Positions 1-11,483 of a DNA stretch of 64,000 nucleotides are shown here, one piece after another. Below the pieces are notes generated by a model. The model was given only the letters and a program-made list of their open reading frames with translations. It was not told the DNA's origin and made no database searches. The stretch is from Mesorhizobium sp. M1B.F.Ca.ET.045.04.1.1. Lineage in GTDB: Bacteria > Pseudomonadota > Alphaproteobacteria > Rhizobiales > Rhizobiaceae. Position numbers and translations under genes: made by a program. Where the stretch lies: assembly GCF_003952465.1 (NCBI RefSeq), contig NZ_CP034448.1, positions 2,085,001 through 2,149,000 of the forward strand, given 5' to 3'. Position 1 is the first letter of the stretch. The number at the start of each line of letters is the position of its first letter.

Positions 1-1520
<1,520 letters not shown>

Positions 1521-1744
1521 CTCATTCCTAATATCCATCCGACAAGTCGGATGGCTTGTTCTCACTCACGCTTGTTCCGCCCTTCGGGCGGCGCTACGTG
1601 GGTGCGGCGCATCGGCGCCGACGGTCGGTCGACCTTGCGAAGCTTCGCTTCGAAAGGCGCCGGGCCAACAGAATAGCCAAGGCACAAGGCGACGATCCTT
1701 GGATCGCGCTTGAACAGCTTCTCGATTTGAACGTGCGTTTTGCC
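1521..1744 (+). other. 23S-5S internal transcribed spacer
   Basis: About 220 bases between the 23S and 5S genes. It holds short hairpin-forming stretches (for example CCGCCCTTCGGGCGG near 1578-1592) and no tRNA. It is presumably removed by RNase processing of the rRNA precursor. I see no gene in it. Confidence 0.7.
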
Positions 1745-1862
1745 GACCTGGTGGTTATGGCGGAGCGGCTGCACCCGATCCCATTCCGAACTCGGCCGTG
1801 AAACGCTCCAGCGCTGATGGTACTTCGTCTCAAGACGCGGGAGAGTAGGTCGCTGCCAGGTC
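1745..1862 (+). rRNA. rrf: 5S ribosomal RNA
   Basis: The helix I strands pair as GACCTGG (1745-1751) with CCAGGTC (1856-1862). The interior carries the typical CCCGATCCCATTCCGAACTCGG segment of alphaproteobacterial 5S rRNA and GGGAGAGTAGG near the 3' side. The length of about 118 bases is normal. Ends are uncertain by a few bases. Confidence 0.95.
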
Positions 1863-1933
1863 TGCCAAGCGCACGTTCATCTCACATCCGGATCGGATCC
1901 GGATGGAGACAAATCTTCTCCTTACGGTTTTTG

Positions 1934-1982
1934 ATGCATGTCGTTGCCGCAAAACCGCGCGGCACTTTTGGGCGACATGCAT
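1934..1982. repeat. palindromic intergenic repeat, family A copy 1
   Basis: Perfect 10-base arms ATGCATGTCG (1934-1943) and CGACATGCAT (1973-1982) enclose a core with AAAACCG and GCACTTTTGGG. The same core occurs in four other intergenic places in this window (20850, 31824, 46187, 51661). It lies between 5S rRNA and tRNA-fMet and could act as a hairpin in the precursor. Confidence 0.75.
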
Positions 1983-2076
1983 AAGGCCCGCCAAACGGGA
2001 TCCTGGGCCGCGCAAGCGGCCCTTTCATTTGGCGGTCTCTTGAATCCGGTAAGCGAAAGCTTACCTCTATGGTTGG

Positions 2077-2153
<77 letters not shown>

Positions 2154-2159
2154 AATACC

Positions 2160-2190
2160 AAAAACGGCCCGCCTCGCGCGGGCCGTTTTG
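2160..2190 (+). terminator. intrinsic terminator of the rRNA operon
   Basis: AAAACGGCCCGC and GCGGGCCGTTTT form a strong GC hairpin with a short loop and a T tract, seven bases after the tRNA CCA. It ends the rRNA/tRNA transcript. Confidence 0.88.
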
Positions 2191-2275
2191 GCATTCGGCT
2201 TGTGGTGGCCGGCTGATTTGAGCGCTCATCAGGGGCCCGCAAGAAGGCGAAGCCGACGCCGCGGGACAAAGAAGC

Positions 2276-2296
2276 CAAATCCTGTCCCCGAAACCA
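2276..2296 (+). repeat. degenerate second copy of the tRNA-fMet 3' end (att-like)
   Basis: CAAATCCTGTCCCCGAAACCA repeats the last 21 bases of the tRNA (2133-2153) with one change (C to A at 2291) but has no cloverleaf upstream. It lies 143 bases downstream of the true tRNA end and is followed by a second terminator hairpin. Such repeats of a tRNA 3' end are typical of integration sites of mobile elements; whether this one is a scar of such an element is an inference. Confidence 0.75.
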
Positions 2297-2302
2297 GATC
2301 TG

Positions 2303-2333
2303 AGAACGGCCCGCCTCGCGCGGGCCGTTTTTG
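2303..2333 (+). terminator. second copy of the rRNA-operon terminator
   Basis: GAACGGCCCGC-CTCGC-GCGGGCCGTTTTT repeats the hairpin at 2160-2190 almost exactly, including the loop. With the tRNA-end copy at 2276-2296 it forms a duplicated tRNA-end plus terminator unit. It could stop read-through before the ThuA-like gene. Confidence 0.8.
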
Positions 2334-2444
2334 TTTTTCGCCAACGTCTCTTTCCATCTCGACTTGGCGGGGCTTTGCAGCGATGGTCGCCCGACTCCGC
2401 GCTGCCGCAGGTCGGCCGCGAGGGCAAGGCATGAGGAGCGGAAG

Positions 2445-3086
2445 ATGCGGCAGGCACTGATCGTATGGGGCGGTTGGGAAGGGCACGAACCCGAAGCAGG
2501 GGCGCGAGTCGTCAAGGCGATGCTCGAGGAGGAAGGCTTCGCCGTGCGCGTGGAAAACACGACCGCGGCGCTGGCCGACCCGGCAATCGCCGAGCTCAGC
2601 CTGATCGTGCCGATCTACACCATGTCCAAGCTCGCCAAGGCCGAAGAGGCCAATCTGACGAAAGCGGTCGAGAGCGGCGTCGGCCTCGGCGGCTATCATG
2701 GCGGCATGGGGGACGCGTTCCGCGAATCGACGGACTACCAGTTCATGTGCGGCGGGCAGTGGGTCGCGCATCCCGGCAACATCATCGACTATCGGGTCAA
2801 CATCGTGCGGCGCGACGATCCGGTCATGGAGGGCATCGACGATTTCGCCTACCGCTCCGAGCAGTATTACATGCATGTCGATCCCTCGAACGAAGTGCTG
2901 GCGACCACCACCTTCTCGGGCGACGATGCGCCATGGATCGACGGCGTCGTCATGCCGGTGGTCTGGAAGCGCCGGCATGGCAAGGGACGGGTGTTTTATT
3001 CGTCGCTCGGCCATGTGGCCAAGGAGTTCGAGGTGCCGCAGATGCGCACGATCCTGCGCCGCGGACTGGTGTGGGCGGCTCGCTGA
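2445..3086 (+). CDS. ThuA domain-containing protein
   Basis: A 213-residue cytoplasmic protein of the ThuA/trehalose-utilisation family (class I glutamine amidotransferase-like fold). It begins MRQALIVWGGWEGHEP, followed by the GxxGYHGGMGDAF segment near residue 85 and a C-terminal WKRRHGKGRVFYSSLGH motif, both typical of ThuA. ThuA-family members take part in sugar metabolism in rhizobia, but the reaction is not firmly established. The start was chosen at 2445 for its GAGGAGCGGAAG ribosome-binding site; the open frame extends further upstream into the terminator copy. The next gene is a sugar-acid GntR regulator 147 bases downstream, so a sugar role is plausible. Confidence 0.85.
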   Translation: MRQALIVWGGWEGHEPEAGARVVKAMLEEEGFAVRVENTTAALADPAIAELSLIVPIYTMSKLAKAEEANLTKAVESGVGLGGYHGGMGDAFRESTDYQFMCGGQWVAHPGNIIDYRVNIVRRDDPVMEGIDDFAYRSEQYYMHVDPSNEVLATTTFSGDDAPWIDGVVMPVVWKRRHGKGRVFYSSLGHVAKEFEVPQMRTILRRGLVWAAR

Positions 3087-3146
3087 ACTCAGCGCCGCCG
3101 GCTGCTTGGTCGGTTCGACTCTCCGCCACGTAGCCCGGCAACTGGC

Positions 3147-3167
3147 GATATTCATCATATGAATATC
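3147..3167. promoter_or_regulatory. inverted repeat, probable operator upstream of the GntR gene
   Basis: GATATTCAT-CAT-ATGAATATC has perfect 9-base arms and a 3-base spacer, 66 bases before the GntR start. It is A+T rich in a GC-rich setting. It may be an autoregulatory site or part of the promoter. Confidence 0.5.
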
Positions 3168-3232
3168 CAATTTACATAAGACCTAACGTTTCATACAACA
3201 GACAGTAGCGTGCTTTCACCGGAGAGGATTGC

Positions 3233-3976
3233 GTGGAAACCATCGTTCCTTCGGATGCAATCGGCTGGATGCCTTCGGTCGACCAGGGTGGCGCAAGCGT
3301 GCACAACGCCGTCGTCAGCGTGCTGGGCAGCCGCATCCTGGGAGGGAACTATGCTCCCGGCGACGCCCTGCCGCGCGAGGACGAGCTCTGCGCCATGCTG
3401 GGCGTCAGCCGCACTTCCGTCAGGGAAGCGGTCAAGGTGCTGTCGGCCAAAGGCCTGGTCGAAGCCAGGCGGCGGGCCGGCGTGCGTGTGCTGCCGCGTG
3501 ACAGCTGGCGGCTGCTCGATCCCGTTGTGCTCGGCTGGCACCCTGCGATCCAGGACGATCAGGAACTGGTTTCCGGCCTGCTGGAGGCGCGCCGCATCTT
3601 CGAGCCGGCGGCGGCCGAACTCGCGGCCAGGCGAGCCACTGCCGCCGACCTCGCCGAGATCGAGCGCGCGGTGGTCGGCATGCGCGAAAACATCCCCAAT
3701 GATCTCAACGCGGTCTGCCAGGCGGATCTTGCCTTCCACAAGGGCGTCATCGCGGCCAGCCACAATGTCGTGCTCAAGGGGCTTGTCGGCATGCTGGAAG
3801 CCGCGCTGCGCGCCACATTTCTGGTCACCAACCCCTTGATGGAAGCGCAGTCGCGCGCGCTTTCCGCCCATGTCGCGGTGCTGGAGGCGATCCGTATCCG
3901 CGATACCGCCGGCGCTCGCGCCGCCATGAACAGGCTCCTCGACATCGCCGCCGACGATCTCCACGCCAAGGACTGA
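3233..3976 (+). CDS. FadR-subfamily GntR transcriptional regulator
   Basis: A 247-residue regulator. The N-terminal winged helix (about residues 20-90) has the GntR signature ALPREDELCAMLGVSRTSVREA followed by GLVEARRRAGVRVLPR; the C-terminal FCD ligand domain (about 110-235) has its usual metal-binding pattern including FHKGVIAASHN. Regulators of this kind sense sugar acids or organic acids. It stands just before, and on the same strand as, the sugar-acid dehydratase, SDR and arabinose-type transporter genes, which it most likely represses. A good palindrome (3999-4032) lies between it and the dehydratase. ATG at 3233 was used; GAGAGG lies 7-12 bases upstream. Confidence 0.9.
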   Translation: METIVPSDAIGWMPSVDQGGASVHNAVVSVLGSRILGGNYAPGDALPREDELCAMLGVSRTSVREAVKVLSAKGLVEARRRAGVRVLPRDSWRLLDPVVLGWHPAIQDDQELVSGLLEARRIFEPAAAELAARRATAADLAEIERAVVGMRENIPNDLNAVCQADLAFHKGVIAASHNVVLKGLVGMLEAALRATFLVTNPLMEAQSRALSAHVAVLEAIRIRDTAGARAAMNRLLDIAADDLHAKD

Positions 3977-3998
3977 CGTTTCCGCCTTGACGCCATTT

Positions 3999-4032
3999 TA
4001 GATCGTATGATAATTCCTTTTCATATGATCTA
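3999..4032. promoter_or_regulatory. operator-like inverted repeat before the dehydratase operon
   Basis: TAGATCGTATGA (3999-4010) and TCATATGATCTA (4021-4032) match as inverted arms with one mismatch and a 10-base A+T-rich spacer. The position 25 bases before the dehydratase start suits a repressor site for the adjacent GntR regulator. Confidence 0.6.
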
Positions 4033-4056
4033 AGTGTCGCCTGGGAGGAGTTGCGC

Positions 4057-5229
4057 TTGAGAATCGTGGCGATCACCACGCGCGTCGTGAACGCGGATAT
4101 GCGCAACTGGGTGTTCGTGCGCATCGAAACCGACCAGCCGGGTCTCTACGGGTGGGGCGAGGCGACGCTGGAATGGAAAACCCAGGCCGTCGTCGGCGCC
4201 GTCAACGATCTGGCCCCGCTTCTGGTTGGCCGCGATCCTCGCGACATCGAGCAGGCGGTGCGCATCCTCAAGAAGCACTCGTTCTGGCGGCTGGGCGTCA
4301 TCGGCATGTCGGCGGTCTCCGGCATCGAGCTGGCGCTCTGGGACATTTTCGGCAAATGGCTCGATCAACCGGTCTGGCGATTGCTCGGCGGCAAGGTGCG
4401 CGACCGGGTCAAGGTCTATACGCATCTCGGCCTCGGCGATATGCGCGCCGTCTATGAGACGCTCGACGCCGAGCCGCTGGTGCAGCGCGCCTCCGAGGTG
4501 GTGGCAAGGGGCTATCGCGCGCTGAAGGCCGTCTTCATCCCTTACAGCCACTATCACGCGCCGCTCGTCGAGGTCGACAAGGTCGGCCGGCTCATGGAGG
4601 CGCTGCGCAAGGCGGTCGGGCCGGAGGTCGAGATCATGGTCGACTTCCACGGGCGCCCCGCCTCGGCCGCAACCGCGCTCGCCTATATCGACGCGCTGGC
4701 GCCGCACCGGCCGATGTTCATCGAGGAGCCGCTGCCGCCCGGCGAGACCGGCGCGCTGGCGCAACTCGCCGCCAAGTCGCGCGTGCCGATCGCCACCGGC
4801 GAGCGGCTGGTCGATCGTCCCGAATTCGATGACCTTTTCCGGGCAAGGGCAGTCGACATCGTGCAGCCGGACATCTGCCATTGCGGCGGCCTGCTAGAGG
4901 CCAAGAAGATAGCGGCCATGGCCGAGGCTGTTTCGGTGGGCGTTGCGCCGCACAACCCGCTCGGTCCGATCGCCGGCGCTGCGGCGCTGCATTTCGCGGT
5001 CTCCACGCCCAACCACCTGATCCAGGAAGAAATGGTCGGCGCCGTGCCCTGGTATTTCGAGGTGGTGAAGGGGCCGATCCGCATGGCCGACGGCTGCTGG
5101 CAGGTGCCGGACGCGCCGGGACTTGGTGTCGAGGTCGACGAGGCGGTCGCCGACCGGCATCCCTACAGGCCGGAGGTCATGCACACCACCAACGCCGTGC
5201 TTGCCGACGGCACTGTCGTGGACTGGTGA
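4057..5229 (+). CDS. mandelate racemase/enolase-superfamily sugar-acid dehydratase (galactonate dehydratase-like)
   Basis: A 390-residue enolase-superfamily enzyme that probably dehydrates a sugar acid to a 2-keto-3-deoxy acid. The magnesium ligands of the C-terminal barrel are visible: D in MVDFHGR (about residue 196), E in FIEEPLPP and E in IATGERL; APHNPLG supplies the catalytic histidine and HGR is typical of galactonate/mannonate dehydratase groups. TTG at 4057 is preferred because GGGAGGAG ends six bases upstream; an in-frame TTG at 4051 would abut the ribosome-binding site. It is followed after two bases by an SDR and then an arabinose-type ABC transporter, so the substrate is probably a pentonate or hexonate made from the imported sugar. 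The exact substrate cannot be read from sequence. Confidence 0.87.
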   Translation: MRIVAITTRVVNADMRNWVFVRIETDQPGLYGWGEATLEWKTQAVVGAVNDLAPLLVGRDPRDIEQAVRILKKHSFWRLGVIGMSAVSGIELALWDIFGKWLDQPVWRLLGGKVRDRVKVYTHLGLGDMRAVYETLDAEPLVQRASEVVARGYRALKAVFIPYSHYHAPLVEVDKVGRLMEALRKAVGPEVEIMVDFHGRPASAATALAYIDALAPHRPMFIEEPLPPGETGALAQLAAKSRVPIATGERLVDRPEFDDLFRARAVDIVQPDICHCGGLLEAKKIAAMAEAVSVGVAPHNPLGPIAGAAALHFAVSTPNHLIQEEMVGAVPWYFEVVKGPIRMADGCWQVPDAPGLGVEVDEAVADRHPYRPEVMHTTNAVLADGTVVDW

Positions 5230-5231
5230 CG

Positions 5232-6008
5232 ATGGCCGGGCGTCTCAAGGACAAGGTGGCGATCATCACTGGCGCCGGACGCGGCATCGGCGAGGCGACG
5301 GCGCGCGCCATGGCGGCGGAAGGCGCCGTGATCGTCGTGGCGGAAAAGGATGCGGTAAGCGGAACAAGCGTTGCCGCATCGCTGGTCGAAGGCGGGGCGC
5401 GGGCGCTGTTCGTGGAAACCGACGTCGCCGACAGCAGATCCTGCGAAGCGATGGCCGAACAGACGCTTGGCGCCTTCGGCCACATCGATGTGCTCGTCGC
5501 CAATGCCGGCATCAACGTGTTCCACGAGCCGCTGGAAACCACGGAAGAGGAATGGCGGCGCTGCTTTGCCGTCGATCTCGACGGCGTGTGGTACTCGGCG
5601 CGCGCGGTTCTGCCGGCGATGCGGGCCCGGAAGCAGGGGTCGGTCGTCGCCATCGCGTCCTGTCATTCCTTCGCGATCATCCCCTCGACCTTTCCCTATC
5701 CGGTCGCCAAGCACGGGCTGCTCGGCCTGGTGCGGTCGCTCGGCATCCAGTACGCGGCCGAAGGTGTGCGCGTGAACGCGATCGCGCCCGGCTATATCGA
5801 GACGCAGATCGCGGTCGACTACTGGAACACGTTCCCCGACCCTGAGGCCGAGCGCCAGCGCACCTACGACCTGCATCCGCCGCGCCGCATCGGCAAGCCG
5901 GAAGAGGTGGCGATGACCGCCGTCTTCCTCGGCTCCGACGAGGCGCCGTTCATCAACGCCGCCTGCATCGTCATCGATGGCGGGCGCTCGGTTCTCTACC
6001 ACGAGTGA
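5232..6008 (+). CDS. SDR family oxidoreductase
   Basis: A 258-residue short-chain dehydrogenase. The Rossmann motif TGAGRGIG is near residue 14, NAG at about 91, the catalytic serine falls in IASCHS and YPVAK gives the Tyr-Lys pair. The C-terminal IDGGRSVLYHE matches the family end. It starts two bases after the dehydratase stop and precedes a sugar ABC transporter, so it probably oxidises a sugar or sugar acid (for example aldose to lactone) with NAD(P). Substrate unknown. Confidence 0.88.
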   Translation: MAGRLKDKVAIITGAGRGIGEATARAMAAEGAVIVVAEKDAVSGTSVAASLVEGGARALFVETDVADSRSCEAMAEQTLGAFGHIDVLVANAGINVFHEPLETTEEEWRRCFAVDLDGVWYSARAVLPAMRARKQGSVVAIASCHSFAIIPSTFPYPVAKHGLLGLVRSLGIQYAAEGVRVNAIAPGYIETQIAVDYWNTFPDPEAERQRTYDLHPPRRIGKPEEVAMTAVFLGSDEAPFINAACIVIDGGRSVLYHE

Positions 6009-6091
6009 GGTTTCGCCCCGGCGGCCGGTCGCCGGAAACGTCTTCAAGCAGATCACGTCCCGCCGGCCGGGATCGATAGGGAGGAAAGCCA

Positions 6092-7084
6092 ATGAAAAAG
6101 ATGATCAACGCATGCCTTGTGGCAGCAGCCACAGCCGCCGTCGCGCTGACGGTCCACGGCGCCGGCGCGCAGGACAAGATGAAGTTCGGCTACATCAACA
6201 AGATGGGCGACCATCCCTGGTTCGTGCGCGAGGTGAAGGGCGCCAAGGACAAGGCCGCCGAGCTCGGCGTCGACCTGCTTGTCCAGGACGTGCAGTTCGA
6301 CGCCAACCTCGCCGTCACCACCTTCGACACCTATGTCGGCGACGGCGTCAAGGGCATCGCCGTGGTGGTGCCGGATCGCTCGCTCGGCCCGGTCGTCGCC
6401 GACAAGGCGAAGGCGGCCAAGATCGGCCTGATCGCGGTCGACGACGACATCGCCTTCGCCGACGGCACGCCAGTCGCCTATGTCGGCATGAACGCGCTCA
6501 ACATCGGCAAGCAGGTCGGGGCCGAGATCGCCCGCATCGCCAAGGCCGAGGGCTGGGACAAGGATCTGTCGAAGGTTCGCGTCGGCTCGATCGAGGACCA
6601 GAAGGCCGACACCTGCATGCGCCGCAACAAGGGCGCGGAGGAGGCGCTGGTCGCGGCGATCCCGGAGATCAAGTCGCGCATCGTCTCGATCCCCTACGAC
6701 AACACCATGGTCAACTCGATCGACGTGGTGTCGACGACGCTGACGGCCAATCCGGACGCCGAGAAGTGGATCTTCTTCTCCTGCAACGACGACGGCGTGC
6801 TCGGCGGCGTGCGCGCCACCGAGAATGCCGGCATGAAGCCGGAGAACGTCATCGGCATCGGCATCGACGGCTCGCGCTCCTGCGAGGCCTTCGGCGCCGG
6901 CAAGCCCACGGGCTTCCGCGGGACGATGTGGCTGGACAGCGCCAAGCATGGCGCGGCCGCCATCCAGGCGCTCTATGACCAGGCCACCGGCAAGGAGATG
7001 CAGAAGGACTACTTCCAGGACGCCACGCTGATCAGCGGCGAGAACTTCGCCAAGTTCAAGGACACGCTCGGTTGCAAGTCCTAG
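6092..7084 (+). CDS. arabinose-type sugar ABC transporter, periplasmic substrate-binding protein
   Basis: A 330-residue periplasmic protein of the AraF-like branch of the ribose/galactose-binding family. It has a Sec signal peptide (MKKMINACLVAAATAAVALT, cleavage near AGA-QD), then KMKFGYINKMGDHPWF and a C-terminal lobe with SCNDDGVLGGVRA and IGIDGSRSCEAF. The last features are close to L-arabinose/galactose-binding proteins. A ribosome-binding site GGGAGGAAAG precedes the ATG. The cognate ATPase and permease follow directly. The substrate is inferred to be a pentose or hexose processed by the upstream dehydrogenase and dehydratase. Confidence 0.9.
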   Translation: MKKMINACLVAAATAAVALTVHGAGAQDKMKFGYINKMGDHPWFVREVKGAKDKAAELGVDLLVQDVQFDANLAVTTFDTYVGDGVKGIAVVVPDRSLGPVVADKAKAAKIGLIAVDDDIAFADGTPVAYVGMNALNIGKQVGAEIARIAKAEGWDKDLSKVRVGSIEDQKADTCMRRNKGAEEALVAAIPEIKSRIVSIPYDNTMVNSIDVVSTTLTANPDAEKWIFFSCNDDGVLGGVRATENAGMKPENVIGIGIDGSRSCEAFGAGKPTGFRGTMWLDSAKHGAAAIQALYDQATGKEMQKDYFQDATLISGENFAKFKDTLGCKS

Positions 7085-7148
7085 GGTTTCCTTCAGCCGC
7101 ATGGCTGGCGGCTTCACGGCGGGCGGCTTCATCCGGAGCCGCCCGCCG

Positions 7149-8665
<1,517 letters not shown>

Positions 8666-8669
<4 letters not shown>

Positions 8670-9655
8670 CCGATACCGTAACGGCCACCCGCGAACGCGC
8701 GCCGGCAAGCCTGTTTGGCCGCATCGGTGCGCAGAATATCAGCCTGCTCATCGCGCTTGTCGTGCTGCTGGCGATCTTCGGCGCGCTGCGGCCAGACGTC
8801 TTCTTCACGCCGCGCAACCTCATCAATATCGGGCTGGCGGTCACCATCCTCGGCATCCTGGCCATGGCGCAGACCGTCGTCATCGTGTCGGGCGGGCTCG
8901 ACATCTCGGTCGGATCGATCGTCGGCCTGAGCACCATGGTGCTGGCCGTCGCAGCCCAGGAAACCGGCTCGATACCGCTCGGCATCCTTGCCGGCCTTCT
9001 TGCCGGGCTGGTGGCGGGCGCCGTCAACGGGCTGATCATCGTCTACGGCCCGGTCAACGCGGTGATCGCGACGCTTGGAACCATGTCCGCCTTCCGCGGT
9101 CTCGCCTATCTGATGAACAACGGCAACTCGATCCCGATCACCGGCGACAGCCTGCGCGCGCTCGGCATCGGCACGCTGTTCGGCATGCCTTTCGCCATCT
9201 GGCTGCTGATCGCCGCGATGGCGGCGTTCATTGTCTTCACCCGCGAGACTGTGGTCGGCAGGAACATCTATGCGCTCGGCGGCAATCCGACCGTGGCGCG
9301 GCTCGCCGGCATCCCGATCCGCCGCTACCAGATCTCGATCTATGCGATGAGCGGCTTCGCCGCGGCGGTGGCTGGCCTGGTGCTCGCCAGCCGCACCATG
9401 TCCGGGCAGCCGGCCTCGGGCAGCCAGGGGCTTGAGCTGGAAGCGATCACCGCTGCGATCCTCGGCGGCTGCGCGCTGCAGGGCGGCAAGGGCACGATCG
9501 TCGGCGCCATGCTGGGGGTGCTGATCATCGGCGTGCTCAATAACGGCATGATCCTGACCAGCGTGCCGACCTTCTACCAGCTGCTCGCCAAGGGAGCGCT
9601 GCTGATCCTCGCGGTCATCGTGCAGGAGCGCCAGCGGGCGCGGTCGGGAGAGTAG
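8666..9655 (+). CDS. sugar ABC transporter permease (AraH/RbsC type)
   Basis: A 329-residue inner-membrane permease with about ten hydrophobic segments and the conserved VIVSGGLDISVGSIVGLS motif of ribose/arabinose permeases, plus GGNPTVARLAGIP in the cytoplasmic loop that contacts the ATPase. GTG at 8666 is used; it overlaps the stop of the ATPase gene as GTGA. GAAAGGAAAG upstream is the ribosome-binding site. It ends the plus-strand operon; the next gene is on the other strand. Confidence 0.92.
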
Positions 9656-9666
9656 CCCGTGCCGGG

Positions 9667-11022
9667 TTAAACACTTTCGAGATAAGTCTCGATCTCGAAG
9701 TCGCTGACGTTGAGCGCGAAGGTGTTCAATTCCTGGCGCTTGCAGGCGATGAAGCCGTCGCGCAGCACGGCCGGGAAGATTTCGGCGACACGCGGCCCGG
9801 TCTCGAAGGCGGCGATCGCCGAGGCCCAATCCGGCGGCAGCTTGGCGAGCGTCAGCCCTTGCCCCTCGCCGCCGGTCGGCTCGCCGGGCGACAATTCCTT
9901 TTCGATGCCCATCAGCGCGGCGCCCAGGATCGCCGCCAGCACCAGATAGGGGTTGGCGTCGGCGCCCGAGACACGATGCTCGATGCGGCGCGCGGCGGAA
10001 GGGCCGCCGGGAATGCGGATCGCCACCATGCGGTTCTCGTAACCCCAGGCGACGGCCGTCGGCGCATAGGAACGCGGCCGCAGCCGCCGGTAGGAGTTGA
10101 AATGCGGCGCGAACACCAGCGTGCTTTCGGCCATCGCGGCGAGCAGACCGCCGACCGCGTGACGCATCGTGTCCGAGCCCTGGTCGCTGCCATCGTCGAA
10201 GATGTTGCGGCCTTCCTTGTCGACGACGCTGAAGTGGACGTGAAAACCGTTGCCGGCGCGCTCGCCATAGGGCTTGGCCATGAAGCAGGCGGCAAAGCCA
10301 TGCTTGCGGGCGATGCCCTTGACGGTGCGCTTGAAGAGCACGGCGTCGTCCGCGGCGCGCAGGGCGTCGGGAACGTGATTGAGGTTGATCTCGAACTGGC
10401 CGACGCCGTTCTCGGCGATCGCGGTGTCGACCGGAATGCCCTGCATGCGGCAGGCTTCGTAGATGTCGTGGATGAAGGCCTCGAAATCGTCGATCTCGTC
10501 GATCGAGAGCGCTGCGTCGGAATCGAGGCGCCGGCCGGTGACGGGCGAGACAGGGCCGACCGGCCGCTGGGACGTCGGGTCGACGAGATAGAATTCGAGC
10601 TCGGTGGCGGTGACAGGCGTCAGGCCAAGCGCCGCGTAGCGATCGAGGATGCGGGCGAGCGCGCGGCGCGGGTCGCCGAGATAGGGCGCGCCGGCTTCAT
10701 CGGCGAGCCAGAGCGGCAGAAGCGCTGTCGGATGCGCCGTCCAGTTGACCGGCAGGATGCCGCGTCCCGTCCAATGGCAAAGCCCGTCGGCGTCGCCGGT
10801 CGAGAAGACCTGCGCATTGCCTTCGATATCCTCGCCCCAGATGTCGAGCCCGATCAGCGAATAGGGCATGCGCAGCTTGCCTTCGAGCGCCTTGCGCGCC
10901 TGCTCGACCGGAATGCGCTTGCCGCGCATGATGCCGTTCAGGTCGCACACCGCGGCCCTCAGGCTCTGGATGTCGTTCCTGCTTTCAAGCCAGTTCAAAA
11001 CGTCCGCGATTGCATCGCCCAA
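9667..11022 (-). CDS. glutamine synthetase family protein (gamma-glutamyl-polyamine synthetase-like)
   Basis: A 451-residue type I glutamine synthetase-fold enzyme of the PuuA-like group. It has the N-terminal CDLNGIMRGKRIP segment, the ELEFYLVD metal-site motif, the GQFEINLNHV motif, FMAKPYGERAGNGFHVHFS around residue 250, and RIPGGPSAARRIEHRVSGADANPYLVLAA, the shifted form of the GS ATP and glutamate-site motif. True nitrogen-assimilating GS has different spacing and an adenylylation tyrosine region that I do not see. It likely ligates glutamate to an amine. It stands alone, convergent to the sugar operon, with a structured leader upstream. Confidence 0.85.
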   Translation of the reverse strand: MGDAIADVLNWLESRNDIQSLRAAVCDLNGIMRGKRIPVEQARKALEGKLRMPYSLIGLDIWGEDIEGNAQVFSTGDADGLCHWTGRGILPVNWTAHPTALLPLWLADEAGAPYLGDPRRALARILDRYAALGLTPVTATELEFYLVDPTSQRPVGPVSPVTGRRLDSDAALSIDEIDDFEAFIHDIYEACRMQGIPVDTAIAENGVGQFEINLNHVPDALRAADDAVLFKRTVKGIARKHGFAACFMAKPYGERAGNGFHVHFSVVDKEGRNIFDDGSDQGSDTMRHAVGGLLAAMAESTLVFAPHFNSYRRLRPRSYAPTAVAWGYENRMVAIRIPGGPSAARRIEHRVSGADANPYLVLAAILGAALMGIEKELSPGEPTGGEGQGLTLAKLPPDWASAIAAFETGPRVAEIFPAVLRDGFIACKRQELNTFALNVSDFEIETYLESV

Positions 11023-11048
11023 TTTCCAGCCCCTGTTTTTGAGGTGCT

Positions 11049-11133
11049 GTAGCCCTTTCGGCTACGATATCCATTTTTCAACTTGTGAGTTCATGAAGGC
11101 CGCCCTGGAGATGTCCGGGCGTGTTTCCTTCAT
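11049..11133 (-). promoter_or_regulatory. structured leader upstream of the glutamine synthetase-like gene
   Basis: Two hairpins lie just upstream of the minus-strand gene that starts at 11022: GTAGCC/GGCTAC (11049-11065, loop CTTTC) and ATGAAGG/CCTTCAT (11093-11133) with an inner CGCCC/GGGCG. They may be operator or mRNA leader structures. I recognise no riboswitch class. Confidence 0.35.
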
Positions 11134-11395
11134 TTTTTCAATTCACTAGTCGGGATATCGGGCGGCATTTCGGGTCCATATTGTGCGATCTGCGATCGCA
11201 ACATAGCGACATGCAAAGAGAAAGCCAAGCCGGGAGTTGGGAATTGGCGGCAACGCCCATCCCGTCGTCATCCTATTGACGAGCAAGGAGCGAAGCGACG
11301 CGGCGCAGACCATAGGATCCATTTCGTTACATATGAGCGGTGCAGCGGTGCAGAATTCTGCCCCGCCGCATTCTACGCCGGAGGTCACGGAATGG

Positions 11396-11443
11396 ATCCC
11401 AGGGTCTCCGCAACGGAGCTTCGCTCCTGCTTCGCCCTGGGAT
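11396..11443. repeat. palindromic intergenic repeat (ATCCCAGGG type)
   Basis: ATCCCAGGG (11396-11404) and CCCTGGGAT (11435-11443) are perfect inverted arms, with an inner CGGAGCTTCGCTCCTG hairpin. It is in the 460-base non-coding stretch between the glutamine synthetase-like gene and the GntR gene, where I see nothing else coding. Repeats of this look are common in rhizobial intergenic DNA. Confidence 0.6.
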
Positions 11444-11483
11444 GACGAAGTTGGGACGCTTTCGGCCAATCTCGAAGGCTTTC

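Noticed and set aside
2276..2296. A second functional tRNA-fMet
   Set aside because: Only the 3' 21 bases are present; there is no anticodon arm, D arm or 5' acceptor strand upstream.
2229..3170. Long minus-strand frame antisense to the ThuA-like gene (313 residues)
   Set aside because: Composition is that of an antisense shadow in GC-rich DNA (runs of H, D, R, A) and the plus strand has a clear ThuA protein with a ribosome-binding site.
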